DNA from: Botrimarina colliarenosi
GTDB lineage: Bacteria > Planctomycetota > Planctomycetia > Pirellulales > Lacipirellulaceae
NCBI RefSeq assembly: GCF_007859955.1
Contig: NZ_SJPR01000001.1
Location: forward strand, 1,431,590-1,495,589
Length of the DNA stretch: 64,000 nt
Reading direction: 5' to 3'
Below are positions 7,358 through 15,659 of the stretch, one piece after another (the first letter of the stretch is position 1; each line of letters begins with the position of its first letter). The notes under the pieces were generated by a model, which made no database searches, was not told the origin of the DNA, and worked only from the letters and a program-made list of their open reading frames with translations. The position numbers and the translations under genes are program-made.

Positions 7358-9244
7358 ATGATGACGACGCAACCGCTCGCAAAACTCGCTGTCGATTTGA
7401 TTGCCGCTGTCGGCGAAGGGGCCCAGCCGTTCGACGGCCGGGTCGCCGCAGCGGTGCGTGACGCGCTAGGGGCGTCGGCCGTGGCGTTGTGGCGGCCGGC
7501 AGCGCCCGAGTGGCGGCGGCTGGCGGCCGCGCCGGCGACCCTGGTCGAGCTGCCCGAAGCGGCCGCGGAGGCGCTCGACGCCGAAAGGCCCACCGAGCTG
7601 GCGGGCTGGTTCGCGATCCCGATCGCGTCGCCCGATGGCGGCCGGCAGGGCGATGTGCTGGTGCTGCGCGCCCCGACGGTCAAGTTCTCCGCGGAGGACC
7701 TGGCGACCCTGGTCGAGTCGGCCCGCACCGCCGCGCTGGCGACCTTGCAGGACGCCGGCCGCACCGAACGGCTGGCGGAGCTCGTCTCGCTGTCGCTCGA
7801 GTGGGGCGAGTCGAGCGACACCGCCGCGCTGCTGGAGCGGATGGCCGAGGCGGCGACACGGCTCTTCGATTGCGACCGGGCGACGATCTTCCTCTGGAAG
7901 CGCTCGGCGGCGCAGCTGGTGGGCCGCCCCGCGCTCGGCATGCCGGACAACCAACTCACGCTCCCCGAGGACGCCGGCGTGGTTGGCCGCGTCGTCCAGT
8001 CGGGCGAGCCGCTCCGCACCTCGCTGCGTGACGCCGAGATGGTCGATCGGGCGACCGACAAATCGACCGGCTACCGAACCGACTCGCTCCTCTGCGTGCC
8101 GCTCGACGCCCCGGGCGGCGAACGCCTCGGCGCCTTCGAGCTCATCAACAAGCGAACGGGCGAGTTCTCCGACGACGACGTGTCGGGGCTACTAGAGTTC
8201 GCCCGGCTAGCGGCCGTCGCGGTCGCCAATGCGCAGCAGGTCGAAGAGCTGGTCCGTGAGCGCGACGCGCTCGTCGAACAAGCGGCCAGCGGCGTGCGGA
8301 TGCTCGGCGAGGCGCCGGCGATCGCCGCTTTACGCAAGACGATCCAGCGCGTCGCCGACGCCGACCTAGCGGTGCTGGTGCTCGGCGAGAATGGCACCGG
8401 CAAGGAGGTTGTCGCCCAGTCGCTGCACTTCCAGAGCCGCCGCCGCAATGCGCCGCTGCTGGCGGTCAACTGCGCGGCGATCGCCGAGTCGCTGCTCGAG
8501 AGCGAGCTGTTTGGCCACGAGCGGGGCGCCTTCACCGACGCGCGTGAATCGCGGGCCGGCAAGTTCGAACTCGCCGACGGCGGCACGCTGCTGCTCGACG
8601 AGATCGGCGACATGTCCCCCGGCGGTCAGGCGAAGCTGCTGCGGGTGCTGGAAGACAAGACCGTCGTCCGCGTCGGCGGCGCGGAGGAGCGGAAGGTCGA
8701 TGTCCGCGTCGTCGCCGCCACCAACCGCGACCTCTCCGAGCGGGTCCGCGAAGGCAAGTTCCGCGAAGACCTCTTCTATCGGCTCTGTGTCGTGACGATC
8801 GAGCTGCCGCCGCTCCGCGACCGCGGCGACGACGTCATCCTGCTCGCCGAGCACTTCCTCAAGAACTTCTGCCAGACGCGCGGCCGCAAGGCGCCGAAAT
8901 TCTCCGCCGCGGCGAAGCGAAAACTAACGACGCACAACTGGCCCGGCAACATCCGCGAGCTGCGCAACCTGATGGAACGGGTCGCCTACCTGACCGACGA
9001 GGCGACCATCGACGCCGACGAGCTATCGATCATCGACCGCGGCCCGACGCGCGGCGCGGGCGGCGAGCTGGCGATCGAGGGCGAGCTGACCGAAGCGACC
9101 TACGAGTTCCAACGCCGCTACATCAACCAAGCGGTCGAGCGCGCGCGAGGTAACGTCGCCGCCGCCGCCCGCTCGCTCGGCCTGCACCGCTCGAACCTCT
9201 ACCGCAAGATGGGGCAGCTCGGGATGGACTCGGAAAAGGAGTGA
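7358..9244 (+). CDS. GAF-domain sigma-54-dependent transcriptional activator
   Basis: A 628-residue NtrC-family enhancer-binding protein. The N-terminal half has one or two GAF-like sensor domains (clear one at about 150-300: LERMAEAATRLFDCDRATIFLW ... LLCVPLDAP), then the AAA+ domain: Walker A GENGTGKE near 343-350, the sigma-54-contacting loop GAFTDA near 390, Walker B LLLDEIGD near 410, sensor region GNIREL near 530, and a C-terminal Fis-type helix-turn-helix (NVAAAARSLGLHRSNLYRKM). It hydrolyses ATP to open sigma-54 promoters; its signal and targets cannot be read here. The start at 7358 was chosen because upstream sequence is the antisense of fabI plus a repeat; a second ATG follows directly. 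No receiver domain is present. Confidence 0.93.
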   Translation: MMTTQPLAKLAVDLIAAVGEGAQPFDGRVAAAVRDALGASAVALWRPAAPEWRRLAAAPATLVELPEAAAEALDAERPTELAGWFAIPIASPDGGRQGDVLVLRAPTVKFSAEDLATLVESARTAALATLQDAGRTERLAELVSLSLEWGESSDTAALLERMAEAATRLFDCDRATIFLWKRSAAQLVGRPALGMPDNQLTLPEDAGVVGRVVQSGEPLRTSLRDAEMVDRATDKSTGYRTDSLLCVPLDAPGGERLGAFELINKRTGEFSDDDVSGLLEFARLAAVAVANAQQVEELVRERDALVEQAASGVRMLGEAPAIAALRKTIQRVADADLAVLVLGENGTGKEVVAQSLHFQSRRRNAPLLAVNCAAIAESLLESELFGHERGAFTDARESRAGKFELADGGTLLLDEIGDMSPGGQAKLLRVLEDKTVVRVGGAEERKVDVRVVAATNRDLSERVREGKFREDLFYRLCVVTIELPPLRDRGDDVILLAEHFLKNFCQTRGRKAPKFSAAAKRKLTTHNWPGNIRELRNLMERVAYLTDEATIDADELSIIDRGPTRGAGGELAIEGELTEATYEFQRRYINQAVERARGNVAAAARSLGLHRSNLYRKMGQLGMDSEKE

Positions 9245-9273
9245 ACCATAGATGGCGCGGATGAGCACCGATG
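9245..9273. repeat. Left arm of inverted repeat around a small membrane-protein gene
   Basis: ACCATAGATGGCGCGGATGA then GCACCGATG: units beginning GATG with 9-10-nt phasing. The complementary arm is at 9556-9588. The arm contains the start codon of the gene at 9252. Confidence 0.7.
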
Positions 9274-9548
9274 CAGAAGAGCGATTTACCGCGCTACGAG
9301 CGATGTGGGCGGCGATGCGCCCCACCCTACTAGTCCAAGTTGGAATCGTTCTTATGTCGTCACTGGTTCTTGACGGTGGCGTGATTTACAAATGCGTATT
9401 GACCGCCGCGATTTCGTACTGGCTCTTCGTACTAGCCGCGGTGTTTCGCCGCCGTCCGAGATTGGAGCGTCACGATCGCTGGTTTCTGAAGTGGGGGTTC
9501 TTCTTCTGGTTGGGCTACGTCGCAGTAGTTAGGTCTTGGGTGGCCTAG
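9252..9548 (+). CDS. Small membrane protein, unknown function, start codon inside a repeat
   Basis: A 98-residue protein with two or three hydrophobic segments (RPTLLVQVGIVLMSSLVL; CVLTAAISYWLFVLAAVF; WGFFFWLGYVAVV) separated by basic loops (RRRPRLERHDR). No family recognised. The first residues MARMSTDAE are encoded by the left arm of an inverted repeat (9245-9273), and the right arm (9556-9588) starts just after its stop codon and overlaps the 3' end of bioA. Downstream of the sigma-54 activator by 7 nt, so it could be read from the same transcript. An internal ATG at 9261 is an alternative start. Confidence 0.55.
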   Translation: MARMSTDAEERFTALRAMWAAMRPTLLVQVGIVLMSSLVLDGGVIYKCVLTAAISYWLFVLAAVFRRRPRLERHDRWFLKWGFFFWLGYVAVVRSWVA

Positions 9549-9555
9549 ATCACCG

Positions 9556-9588
9556 ATCGGCGTTTATCCGCGTCCATCTGCGGTTCCC
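9556..9588. repeat. Right arm of inverted repeat, overlapping the 3' end of bioA
   Basis: Three 10-nt units ATCGGCGTTT, ATCCGCGTCC and ATCTGCGGTT, complementary to 9245-9273. It encodes the last residues and the stop codon of bioA on the minus strand. Confidence 0.75.
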
Positions 9589-10979
9589 GACTCCAACCCT
9601 TCACTAATCACGTCAAAGATGCGATCGAGGTCACCCGCCTCAATGTTCAGCGGCGGCATGACGTAGACGAGGTCGTCCTTCGCCCGTAGCCAGACGCCGT
9701 GGTCCATCGCGTAGCGGCCGATCTGGCGGCCGATCGGTTCGGTGAGATTGAAGGCGGCGATCATGCCGCGTTGGCGGGCGTGCTCGACCAGCGGGTCGGC
9801 GGCGAGATGGCAAAGACGTTCGCCGAGGTGGGCGATTCGCGCCGGCAGTCCGTCCAGCAATCCCGACTCGAACTCGTCGAGCGTCGCCATCGCGGCGGCG
9901 GCCGCTAAGGCGTTGCCGCTGTAGGTGTGGCCGTGCCAGAAGGTGCGGTCCTCGGTGGCGTTGCGGTTGAGGAACGCCTCGTAGAGGCGCGGCGTGGTGA
10001 GCGTCGCCGCCATCGGCACGTAGCCGGCCGTCAGGTGCTTACCGAGGCACAGAAAGTCGGGGACGACCTCCTCGTGATTGCAGGCGAAGAGCTTGCCGGT
10101 ACGGCCAAAACCGACGGCGACTTCGTCGGCGATCAGCAGCACGTCGTGCTTGTCGCAAAGCTGGCGAAGCCCGGAGAGGAAGCCAGGCGGGTGCATCAGC
10201 ATGCCGGCCGCGCACTGCACGAGCGGCTCGACGATCACCGCGGCGATCGTGTCGGCTTGCTCAGCGAGGACCGCCTCGACGCGCGCAAGGGCCGCCGCGC
10301 ATTCCCCCTCCGCCATGCGATTCCCCTCCCCCTGGTGGGGAGGGGTTCGGGGAGGGGGGGCGAAGCGGGTAGCAGGGTTCATCCCCCCTCCCCAACCCTC
10401 CCCACCAGGGGGAGGGAGTTTTCTGGAATCTGGCGGATCGACGCGGATCACTTCGCACAGAATTGGCCCGAAGACATCGTGGTAACGCCCGATGCCCCCG
10501 ACGGCCGTCGCGCCGATCGTGTCGCCGTGATACGCCTCGCCAAACGCCAGGTACTTTGTCTTGGCGGGCTGCGGCCGTTCGCACTGCCGCCAGTACTGCA
10601 GCGCCTGCTTCATCGCGACTTCGACCGCTGAGGAGCCGTCGCTCGAAAAGAAGACGTGCTGCAAATCTCCCGGCGCTAAGTCCGCCAAACGCTTGGCCAG
10701 GCGCACGGCGACGTCGGCGCCCATGCCGAGACTCGTACAGTGGGCCATGCGGCCGAGTTGCTCGACGACCGCGGCGCTGACGCGCGGGTGGTTGTGGCCG
10801 AGCGCTGCGCACCACATGCTGCTCGCCGCGTCGAGATACGCCTTACCTTCGATGTCGTAGAGGGTCGATCCTTCGGCCCGCGCAATCACCCAGGGCTCGT
10901 AATCCGCCATCGGCGTGAACGAGTGCCAGTAGTGGGCGCGGTCCCACTCGCAGAGTTGGTCGTTGGTTGGCGTCGTCAT
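9564..10979 (-). CDS. bioA: Adenosylmethionine-8-amino-7-oxononanoate aminotransferase
   Basis: Biotin synthesis: transfers the amino group of S-adenosylmethionine to KAPA to give DAPA, with PLP. The class-III aminotransferase features are clear: WHSFTPMADYEPWVIARAEG at the N-terminus, SSMWCAALGHNHPRV, FSSDGSSAVEVAMK, YHGDTIGA, the Asp motif LLIADEVAVGFGRTG, the PLP lysine in CLGKHLTAG (near residue 314), and FWHGHTYSGN. At 471 residues it is about 40 longer than E. coli BioA (429), because residues about 186-220 (Pro/Gly-rich) are encoded by a palindromic repeat at 10321-10420 inserted in frame in a surface-loop region. Its last residues (GTADGRG) and stop codon come from another repeat. No other bio gene is nearby. 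Confidence 0.93.
   Translation of the reverse strand: MTTPTNDQLCEWDRAHYWHSFTPMADYEPWVIARAEGSTLYDIEGKAYLDAASSMWCAALGHNHPRVSAAVVEQLGRMAHCTSLGMGADVAVRLAKRLADLAPGDLQHVFFSSDGSSAVEVAMKQALQYWRQCERPQPAKTKYLAFGEAYHGDTIGATAVGGIGRYHDVFGPILCEVIRVDPPDSRKLPPPGGEGWGGGMNPATRFAPPPRTPPHQGEGNRMAEGECAAALARVEAVLAEQADTIAAVIVEPLVQCAAGMLMHPPGFLSGLRQLCDKHDVLLIADEVAVGFGRTGKLFACNHEEVVPDFLCLGKHLTAGYVPMAATLTTPRLYEAFLNRNATEDRTFWHGHTYSGNALAAAAAMATLDEFESGLLDGLPARIAHLGERLCHLAADPLVEHARQRGMIAAFNLTEPIGRQIGRYAMDHGVWLRAKDDLVYVMPPLNIEAGDLDRIFDVISEGLESGTADGRG
10321..10420. repeat. Long palindromic repeat inserted in frame within bioA
   Basis: Left arm CCCTCCCCCTGGTGGGGAGG (from about 10325) continuing into a G-rich stretch, loop CGAAGCGGGTAGCAGGGTTC, and a right arm that is the near-perfect complement (to about 10415). 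It codes for about 35 extra Pro/Gly-rich residues without breaking the frame. Confidence 0.9.
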
Positions 10980-11000
10980 TTGTAACTGTTGACCATCCGG

Positions 11001-11162
11001 TCTGTGGGAGTGGGTCCCCTCATCTGTGGGAGGCGTCTCCAGACGCCGATGACGGTCTCTTGGCCGAATAAGGCATGGTGCGCGTCATCGGGGTCTGGAG
11101 ACCCCTCCCACAGAGATCGCTGGAGACCCTTTCCACAGGGACTGCTGGAGACCCCTCCCACG
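11001..11162. repeat. Inverted repeat, TGTGGGAGG/GTCTCC family (copy 1, compound)
   Basis: The main hairpin runs 11024-11113 with arms TGTGGGAGGCGTCTCCAGAC and complement; extra half-copies flank it on both sides. Other copies are at 16529-16612, 47406-47491 and 56560-56646. Confidence 0.85.
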
Positions 11163-11174
11163 GCATTCTGCCTG

Positions 11175-11963
11175 CTAGTCGCGGGCCGTCCAATCTAAAC
11201 AAACGGCGTCGCCGACGCCCGCGGCGAGCATCTCGGCGGCGTTGCCATTCACGAGCGCCATTTCCACCATGCCGCCCGAGCTGACGAGCGCTACCAGCGT
11301 CTGCGGCGGGTTCTCGGCGTAGGTCCGCCAGAGACCGAAGGTCTCGTGCTCGCCGAGCGTGACGCGGAGCCGTTCGTCGCGCGGGGCGTCTTCGAGAAGG
11401 TTGGCGCCGATGTTGGTGATCAGGTTGCCGTAGCGATCGACCTCAACGACGCGGCCTTCGATGCGATCGTCACCGGCGGTGGGGCCGTCTTGTTGTGGGA
11501 GCATGGTCAGACATCCGTGTGGCGGGCCAAGTTCGGCGACCGGGGTTCCCGTGAGCAGCAGCGCCGCGGCTGGCGCCATCAGGTCGCGGCCGTGGAAGGT
11601 GTGCGAATCGCCGGCGGGTTGGATTTCTTGAGGTTCGAGCGTCCTAATTGAATCGGTCTGGCCGTCGAGCCAGCCGAAGAGGCCGTTGTCGGGACCGACG
11701 AACCGTTGCCCGAGCGCCTCGATCACGACGATCGGCCGGTCGGCGCCGACGCCCGGATCAACGACCACCAAATGCACTGTCCCCGCTGGCCAGTAGGGCG
11801 CCGCCGCTTCTAAGAGCCTCGCCGCGGCGGCGATGTCTTGCGGTGGGACCTCGTGCGACAGATCGACGACGGTCACCCCGGGCGCCCGGCTGTAGAGCAC
11901 TCCCTTGAGCTGTGCGACGTAGCGGCTACTGAGGCCGAAGTCGGTCGTGAGCGTTACGAGCAT
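11175..11963 (-). CDS. S-adenosyl-L-methionine hydroxide adenosyltransferase (DUF62 family)
   Basis: A 262-residue member of the SAM hydroxide adenosyltransferase/fluorinase superfamily, which cleaves SAM with hydroxide to adenosine and methionine. Signature parts are visible: the N-terminal LVTLTTDFGLSSRYVAQLKG, VVDPGVGADRPIVV, FVGPDNGLFGWL, HTFHGRDLMAPAAA and YGNLITNIG. The N-terminal Asp in TTDFG and the PDNG and GRD segments are the conserved substrate-binding elements. The enzyme does not need a halide; the fluorinase-specific insert is not obvious. An ATG six codons upstream (11981) is equally possible. It lies between gatB and bioA on the same strand, separated from both by repeats. 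The cellular role of the family is uncertain. Confidence 0.9.
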   Translation of the reverse strand: MLVTLTTDFGLSSRYVAQLKGVLYSRAPGVTVVDLSHEVPPQDIAAAARLLEAAAPYWPAGTVHLVVVDPGVGADRPIVVIEALGQRFVGPDNGLFGWLDGQTDSIRTLEPQEIQPAGDSHTFHGRDLMAPAAALLLTGTPVAELGPPHGCLTMLPQQDGPTAGDDRIEGRVVEVDRYGNLITNIGANLLEDAPRDERLRVTLGEHETFGLWRTYAENPPQTLVALVSSGGMVEMALVNGNAAEMLAAGVGDAVCLDWTARD

Positions 11964-12074
11964 AACTGCACAGGAGGCCAAGCCGCGGGGTGTTCCGTAG
12001 AGAAACCCTAACGCAGAAGTGGCTTAGCCGCCTACCGTGCGGACCACCAAGAAGCGCCCGCCATCCCAATCGAC

Positions 12075-12143
12075 CTGAGCCGGGGGCGCAAGCCCTCGGA
12101 GGTGGCCTTCGTTGAACTCCGAGGGCTTGCGCCCCCGGCTCAG
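12075..12143. repeat. Perfect inverted repeat between gatB and the SAM hydrolase gene
   Basis: Arms 12075-12100 and 12118-12143 are 26-nt exact complements (starting CTGAGCCGGGGGCGCAAGCC), with a 17-nt loop. It has no clear U-tract. Confidence 0.85.
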
Positions 12144-12160
12144 AGTTTATGGTTTATGTC

Positions 12161-13639
12161 TCAGACGCCTTTGGCGATCAGCTCTAAGCAGATCTCACGC
12201 ACGCGGCCGGGATCAGCGTTGGGGTTGCGCTTCTTCGCCTGGCCGATCAGCGCGCCGACCGCCTGCTGTTTGCCCGCTTCGACGTCGGCGACGACGCGCG
12301 GGTTGGCGAGGAGCAGTTCGCGGCAGATCGCGACGAGTTCGGACTCGTCGACCGCTGCGATGCCGAGCTTCGCCATCGCGGCGTCGGTGTCGAGGTCGTC
12401 GGCGATCATCAGCTCAAAGACCTCGCGCGAGCGGGGGCTCGGCAGGTCCCCGGCCGTGAGCTTGGCGATCATGCCGGCGAGCCGTTCGGGCGGCAGTCCC
12501 ACTTCCTCAAGCGACTTGCCGTCCGCGTTCATCACCCGCAGCACGTGCTGGGTGACCCAGTTGGCGGCTAGCTTGGCGTCGCCCGACTCGGCGGCGACTG
12601 TGAGGAAGTAGTCAACGACTTCGCGGCCCTGGTTCACCAACACGTCGGCGTCGTAGGCCGAGAGGCCGTGGTCGGTAACGAGCCGCAGCCGGAGGGCGGC
12701 GGGCAGCTCGGGCATCGCCAGCCGGACCCTCTCGACCTCGAGGCCCGGGTTGAGCACCGGCGCCAGGTCGGGGCAGGGGAAGTACCGGTAGTCGGCCGAC
12801 TCTTCCTTCTCGCGCTGCGGGATTGTCTTGCCGGCGTTGTCGTCCCAGCCGCGGGTCTGCTTCGGCGCCTCGCCGATGCGGCGGCCGGTCTCTTGCCAGT
12901 CGCGCCATTGGCGTTGCGCCTCGTACTCGATCGCCCGCTCAACCGCCCGGAAGCTGTTGAGGTTCTTGATCTCGACAATCGGCGTGGCGATCGACTTGCC
13001 GAGCTTCTTGGGGTCGTCGATGTGGAGGTTCACGTTCGCATCGACGCGGAGCGAGCCCTCCTGCATGTTGCAGTCGGAGACGCCCAGGTATTCGGGGCCG
13101 AGGATTAGTTTCAGCTCGGTGAGATACGCCTTCGCCTCGGCCGCGGAGCGGAGGTCGGGCTCACTGACGATTTCCAAGAGCGGCGTACCGGCCCGGTTGA
13201 GGTCGATGACGGTGTCGCCGCCGGCGCCCGACTCGTCGTGCAGGCTCTTGCCCGCGTCCTCTTCGAGGTGGGCGCGAGTGATGCGAATCGTTCGTGGCTC
13301 TTGCTCATCACACGCGATCGCCAGGGCGCCGTGCTCCGTGATCGGCAGATCGAATTGGCTCGTCTGATAGCCTTTCGGCAGGTCGGGGTAGAAGTACTGC
13401 TTGCGGTCCCACTTGGTGTACGCGGGAATCGTGCAGTCGAGCGCGACGCCGGTCATCACCGCCAGCCGCACCGCCTCGGCGTTGATGACCGGCAGCGAAC
13501 CGGGGAGCCCCAAGCAGACAGGGCAGACCTGCGTGTTGGGATCGGCGCCAAACCGGTTGGGACAGCCACAGAACAGCTTCGACTTGGTCGCAAGCTGCAC
13601 GTGGACCTCAAGGCCGACGATCGTTTGGTAGTCGCTCAT
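12161..13639 (-). CDS. gatB: Asp/Glu-tRNA(Asn/Gln) amidotransferase subunit B
   Basis: GatB is the kinase/tRNA-binding subunit of GatCAB, which converts Glu-tRNA(Gln) and/or Asp-tRNA(Asn) to the amide form. The 492 residues match the family in length and order: GLEVHVQLATKSKLFCGCPN, CPVCLGLPGSLPVIN (zinc-binding cysteines), KWDRKQYFYPDLPKGYQTSQ, EDAGKSLHD, DLNRAGTPLLEIVSEPDL, VDANVNLHI, EIKNLNSFRAVERAI, ADYRYFPCPDL, and the C-terminal YqeY-like tail domain (about 345-492). It is separated from gatA by a GxxExxY gene in an inverted-repeat unit. Because glnS is also present in the window (29470), the complex may serve mainly Asn-tRNA here; that is an inference. Confidence 0.96.
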   Translation of the reverse strand: MSDYQTIVGLEVHVQLATKSKLFCGCPNRFGADPNTQVCPVCLGLPGSLPVINAEAVRLAVMTGVALDCTIPAYTKWDRKQYFYPDLPKGYQTSQFDLPITEHGALAIACDEQEPRTIRITRAHLEEDAGKSLHDESGAGGDTVIDLNRAGTPLLEIVSEPDLRSAAEAKAYLTELKLILGPEYLGVSDCNMQEGSLRVDANVNLHIDDPKKLGKSIATPIVEIKNLNSFRAVERAIEYEAQRQWRDWQETGRRIGEAPKQTRGWDDNAGKTIPQREKEESADYRYFPCPDLAPVLNPGLEVERVRLAMPELPAALRLRLVTDHGLSAYDADVLVNQGREVVDYFLTVAAESGDAKLAANWVTQHVLRVMNADGKSLEEVGLPPERLAGMIAKLTAGDLPSPRSREVFELMIADDLDTDAAMAKLGIAAVDESELVAICRELLLANPRVVADVEAGKQQAVGALIGQAKKRNPNADPGRVREICLELIAKGV

Positions 13640-13660
13640 AGTGTCGCCAGGGGTCGGTTG

Positions 13661-13695
13661 CCCACGAATTACACGAATCGACGCGAATCATTCAC
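13661..13695. repeat. Left arm of 10-nt phased inverted repeat beside GxxExxY gene
   Basis: Units CCCACGAATT, ACACGAATCG and ACGCGAATCA in exact 10-nt phase. The complementary arm is at 14083-14113. The stop codon of the GxxExxY gene lies within this arm. Confidence 0.8.
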
Positions 13696-14071
13696 GTGGT
13701 AAGTACCGCTCGTGCTGCAGGCCTTTGCTGTGTCCGAAATTGATCAAGAGTCCCAATGGCAGCTTGGTTGCATGGAGATAGTTGAGAAGTTGTGCGCGGT
13801 GCTCATCGGTAAGGTGAGAAACCGCCTTCAGTTCGACAAGAATCGATCCATAGCAAACGAGGTCCGCTCGATACGCCTGCAGCAGAGGCTGCCCTTTGTA
13901 ATGCACCTGCACTACCGACTGTGGTGTGAAAGGTATTTGTCTTGCCGCAAGCTCCAATTGTAGCGCCTCTTGATAGACCGCTTCCAGAAATCCACAACCG
14001 AGGTCGTTGTAGACCTCGAAACTGGCTCCAACGATGGCGTAAGATTCGTCCTTCAGAACGATCTGAGCCAT
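13688..14071 (-). CDS. GxxExxY protein, inserted between gatA and gatB
   Basis: A 127-residue protein with the family signature G-F-L-E-A-V-Y (residues about 27-33, within NDLGCGFLEAVYQEALQLEL) and the downstream ADLVCYGSILVELKAV segment, whose E-x-K resembles the PD-(D/E)xK nuclease core. The C-terminal LHATKLPLGLLINFGHSKG is also typical. Family members are widespread in environmental bacteria, often single and inserted among unrelated genes; their function is not established. The gene is framed by 10-nt phased inverted repeats (13661-13695 and 14083-14113), its TGA stop lies in the repeat and its start is about 10 nt inside the other. It interrupts the gat operon without breaking a gene. 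Confidence 0.88.
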   Translation of the reverse strand: MAQIVLKDESYAIVGASFEVYNDLGCGFLEAVYQEALQLELAARQIPFTPQSVVQVHYKGQPLLQAYRADLVCYGSILVELKAVSHLTDEHRAQLLNYLHATKLPLGLLINFGHSKGLQHERYLPRE

Positions 14072-14082
14072 CGGGTCAACCC

Positions 14083-14113
14083 AATTCGATTTGATTCGTG
14101 TGATTCGTGGGCC
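14083..14113. repeat. Right arm of 10-nt phased inverted repeat beside GxxExxY gene
   Basis: Units AATTCGATTT, GATTCGTGTG and ATTCGTGGG, the reverse complement of 13661-13695. It abuts the end of gatA. Confidence 0.8.
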
Positions 14114-14114
14114 G

Positions 14115-15653
14115 TCAGAGCGTTGCTAGTGGCGCCGTGCCAAACGCGTCTTCGTGCATTCTTGCGGCGCGGAGGAGGCGTTCTTCTTCCAGCGGTGGGG
14201 CCATCAGTTGCAGGCCGATCGGGAGGCCGCTCTTTGACATGCCGCACGGCACGCTGATCGCCGGGAGGCCCGCCAAGTTGGCGCTGACCGTGTAGAGGTC
14301 GAGCAGGTACATCGACAGCGGGTCGTCGGTCAGCTCGCCCAGCTTGAACGCCGGCGCCGGGGTGGTGGGGCCGAGGATCACGTCGACCTTCTCGAACGCC
14401 TGGTCGTAGTCCTGACGGATCAGCCGGCGGACCTGCAACGCTTTGACGTAGTAGGCGTCGGCGTAGCCCTCGCTGAGGGCGTAGACGCCGAGCATGATCC
14501 GCCGCTGCACCTCGGGGCCGAACCCCTCGGTGCGGCTCTTGCGATACAGCCGCACCAGGGCGGTGTCGATTTTTTTGATGGCGGCCTTATCGCCCGTCTC
14601 GGCGGCGGCTTTCCGCTCGGCGGCAAGCTCGGCGTGCATCGCCGTTTCGTCGGTGCGGTGGCCGTAGTGAACGCCGTCGTAGCGGGCCAGGTTGCTCGAC
14701 GCCTCGCTCGGGGCGATGACGTAGTAGGTAGCGATCCCGTGCGCCGCGTGCGGCAGGTGGACCTCGACGATCTCGGCGCCCAGGTCGCGGTAGCGCTCCA
14801 CCCCCGCGTCGATGGCCGCTTTGACTTCGGGATCGAGCCCCTCGGCGTAGTGTTCCGGCACGACGCCGACGCGGAGCCCCTTCAGCGGCTCGTTGACGAC
14901 CGGCGCCGTGGGCTTCGCTTCGAGGTTCGCGGAAGTCGAGTCGCGGTCGCAGTGGCCGGCGATCGCGTCGTACAGCAAGGCGACATCCTCCACCGTGCGG
15001 GCGAAAGGGCCCACTTGGTCGAGGCTGCTGGCGAACGCCACGAGGCCGTAGCGGCTGACGCGGCCGTAGGTCGGCTTCATGCCGACAACGCCGCACAGCG
15101 CGGCCGGCTGGCGGATCGAGCCGCCCGTGTCGGTACCGATGGCGAGCGGCGCCTCGCAAGCGGCGACCGCCGCGGCCGAGCCACCGCTTGAGCCGCCGGG
15201 CGAGCGGGCCAGGTCCCACGGGTTGTGGGTCGGCTGGAAGGCCGAGTTCTCGGTCGAGCCGCCCATCGCGAACTCGTCCATGTTCGTTCGGCCAATCAGC
15301 ACGGCGTCGGCCGCCTTGAGCTTCGCAATGACGGTCGCGTCGTACGGCGCCCGGAAGTGTTCGAGCATCCGCGATGCGCAGGTGACGATCTCGCCCTCGT
15401 CGCAGAGGACGTCCTTGACGGCGACCGGTAGGCCGGCGAGCGGGCCGAGCGACTCGCCCGCGGCGCGGCGCTTGTCGATCGCGGCGGCCTGAGCCAGGGC
15501 GCGTTCGCCGGTGACTTTCAAGAAGGCGCCGACGCGGTCATCGACGGCCGTGATGCGGTCGAGGTGGGCCTGCGTCAGCTCGACCGACGTGACTTCGCCG
15601 GTGTCGAGCAAGCTGCGTTGCTTGGCGGCGGAGAGCGGAGTGAGATCGGCCAT
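14115..15653 (-). CDS. gatA: Asp/Glu-tRNA(Asn/Gln) amidotransferase subunit A
   Basis: GatA is the glutaminase subunit that frees ammonia for tRNA amidation. The protein has 512 residues. The amidase-signature catalytic triad is visible: Lys in [13 protein letters not shown] (about residue 77), the cis-Ser in the glycine/serine-rich [15 protein letters not shown] and the nucleophile Ser in [12 protein letters not shown] (about 150-180). Conserved [19 protein letters not shown] and C-terminal [20 protein letters not shown] are also present. The start at 15653 was chosen over a longer frame because the upstream 26 codons are the palindromic repeat at 15660-15727. It lies downstream of gatC by 81 nt. 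Confidence 0.96.
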   Translation of the reverse strand: MADLTPLSAAKQRSLLDTGEVTSVELTQAHLDRITAVDDRVGAFLKVTGERALAQAAAIDKRRAAGESLGPLAGLPVAVKDVLCDEGEIVTCASRMLEHFRAPYDATVIAKLKAADAVLIGRTNMDEFAMGGSTENSAFQPTHNPWDLARSPGGSSGGSAAAVAACEAPLAIGTDTGGSIRQPAALCGVVGMKPTYGRVSRYGLVAFASSLDQVGPFARTVEDVALLYDAIAGHCDRDSTSANLEAKPTAPVVNEPLKGLRVGVVPEHYAEGLDPEVKAAIDAGVERYRDLGAEIVEVHLPHAAHGIATYYVIAPSEASSNLARYDGVHYGHRTDETAMHAELAAERKAAAETGDKAAIKKIDTALVRLYRKSRTEGFGPEVQRRIMLGVYALSEGYADAYYVKALQVRRLIRQDYDQAFEKVDVILGPTTPAPAFKLGELTDDPLSMYLLDLYTVSANLAGLPAISVPCGMSKSGLPIGLQLMAPPLEEERLLRAARMHEDAFGTAPLATL

Positions 15654-15659
15654 CGCGTT

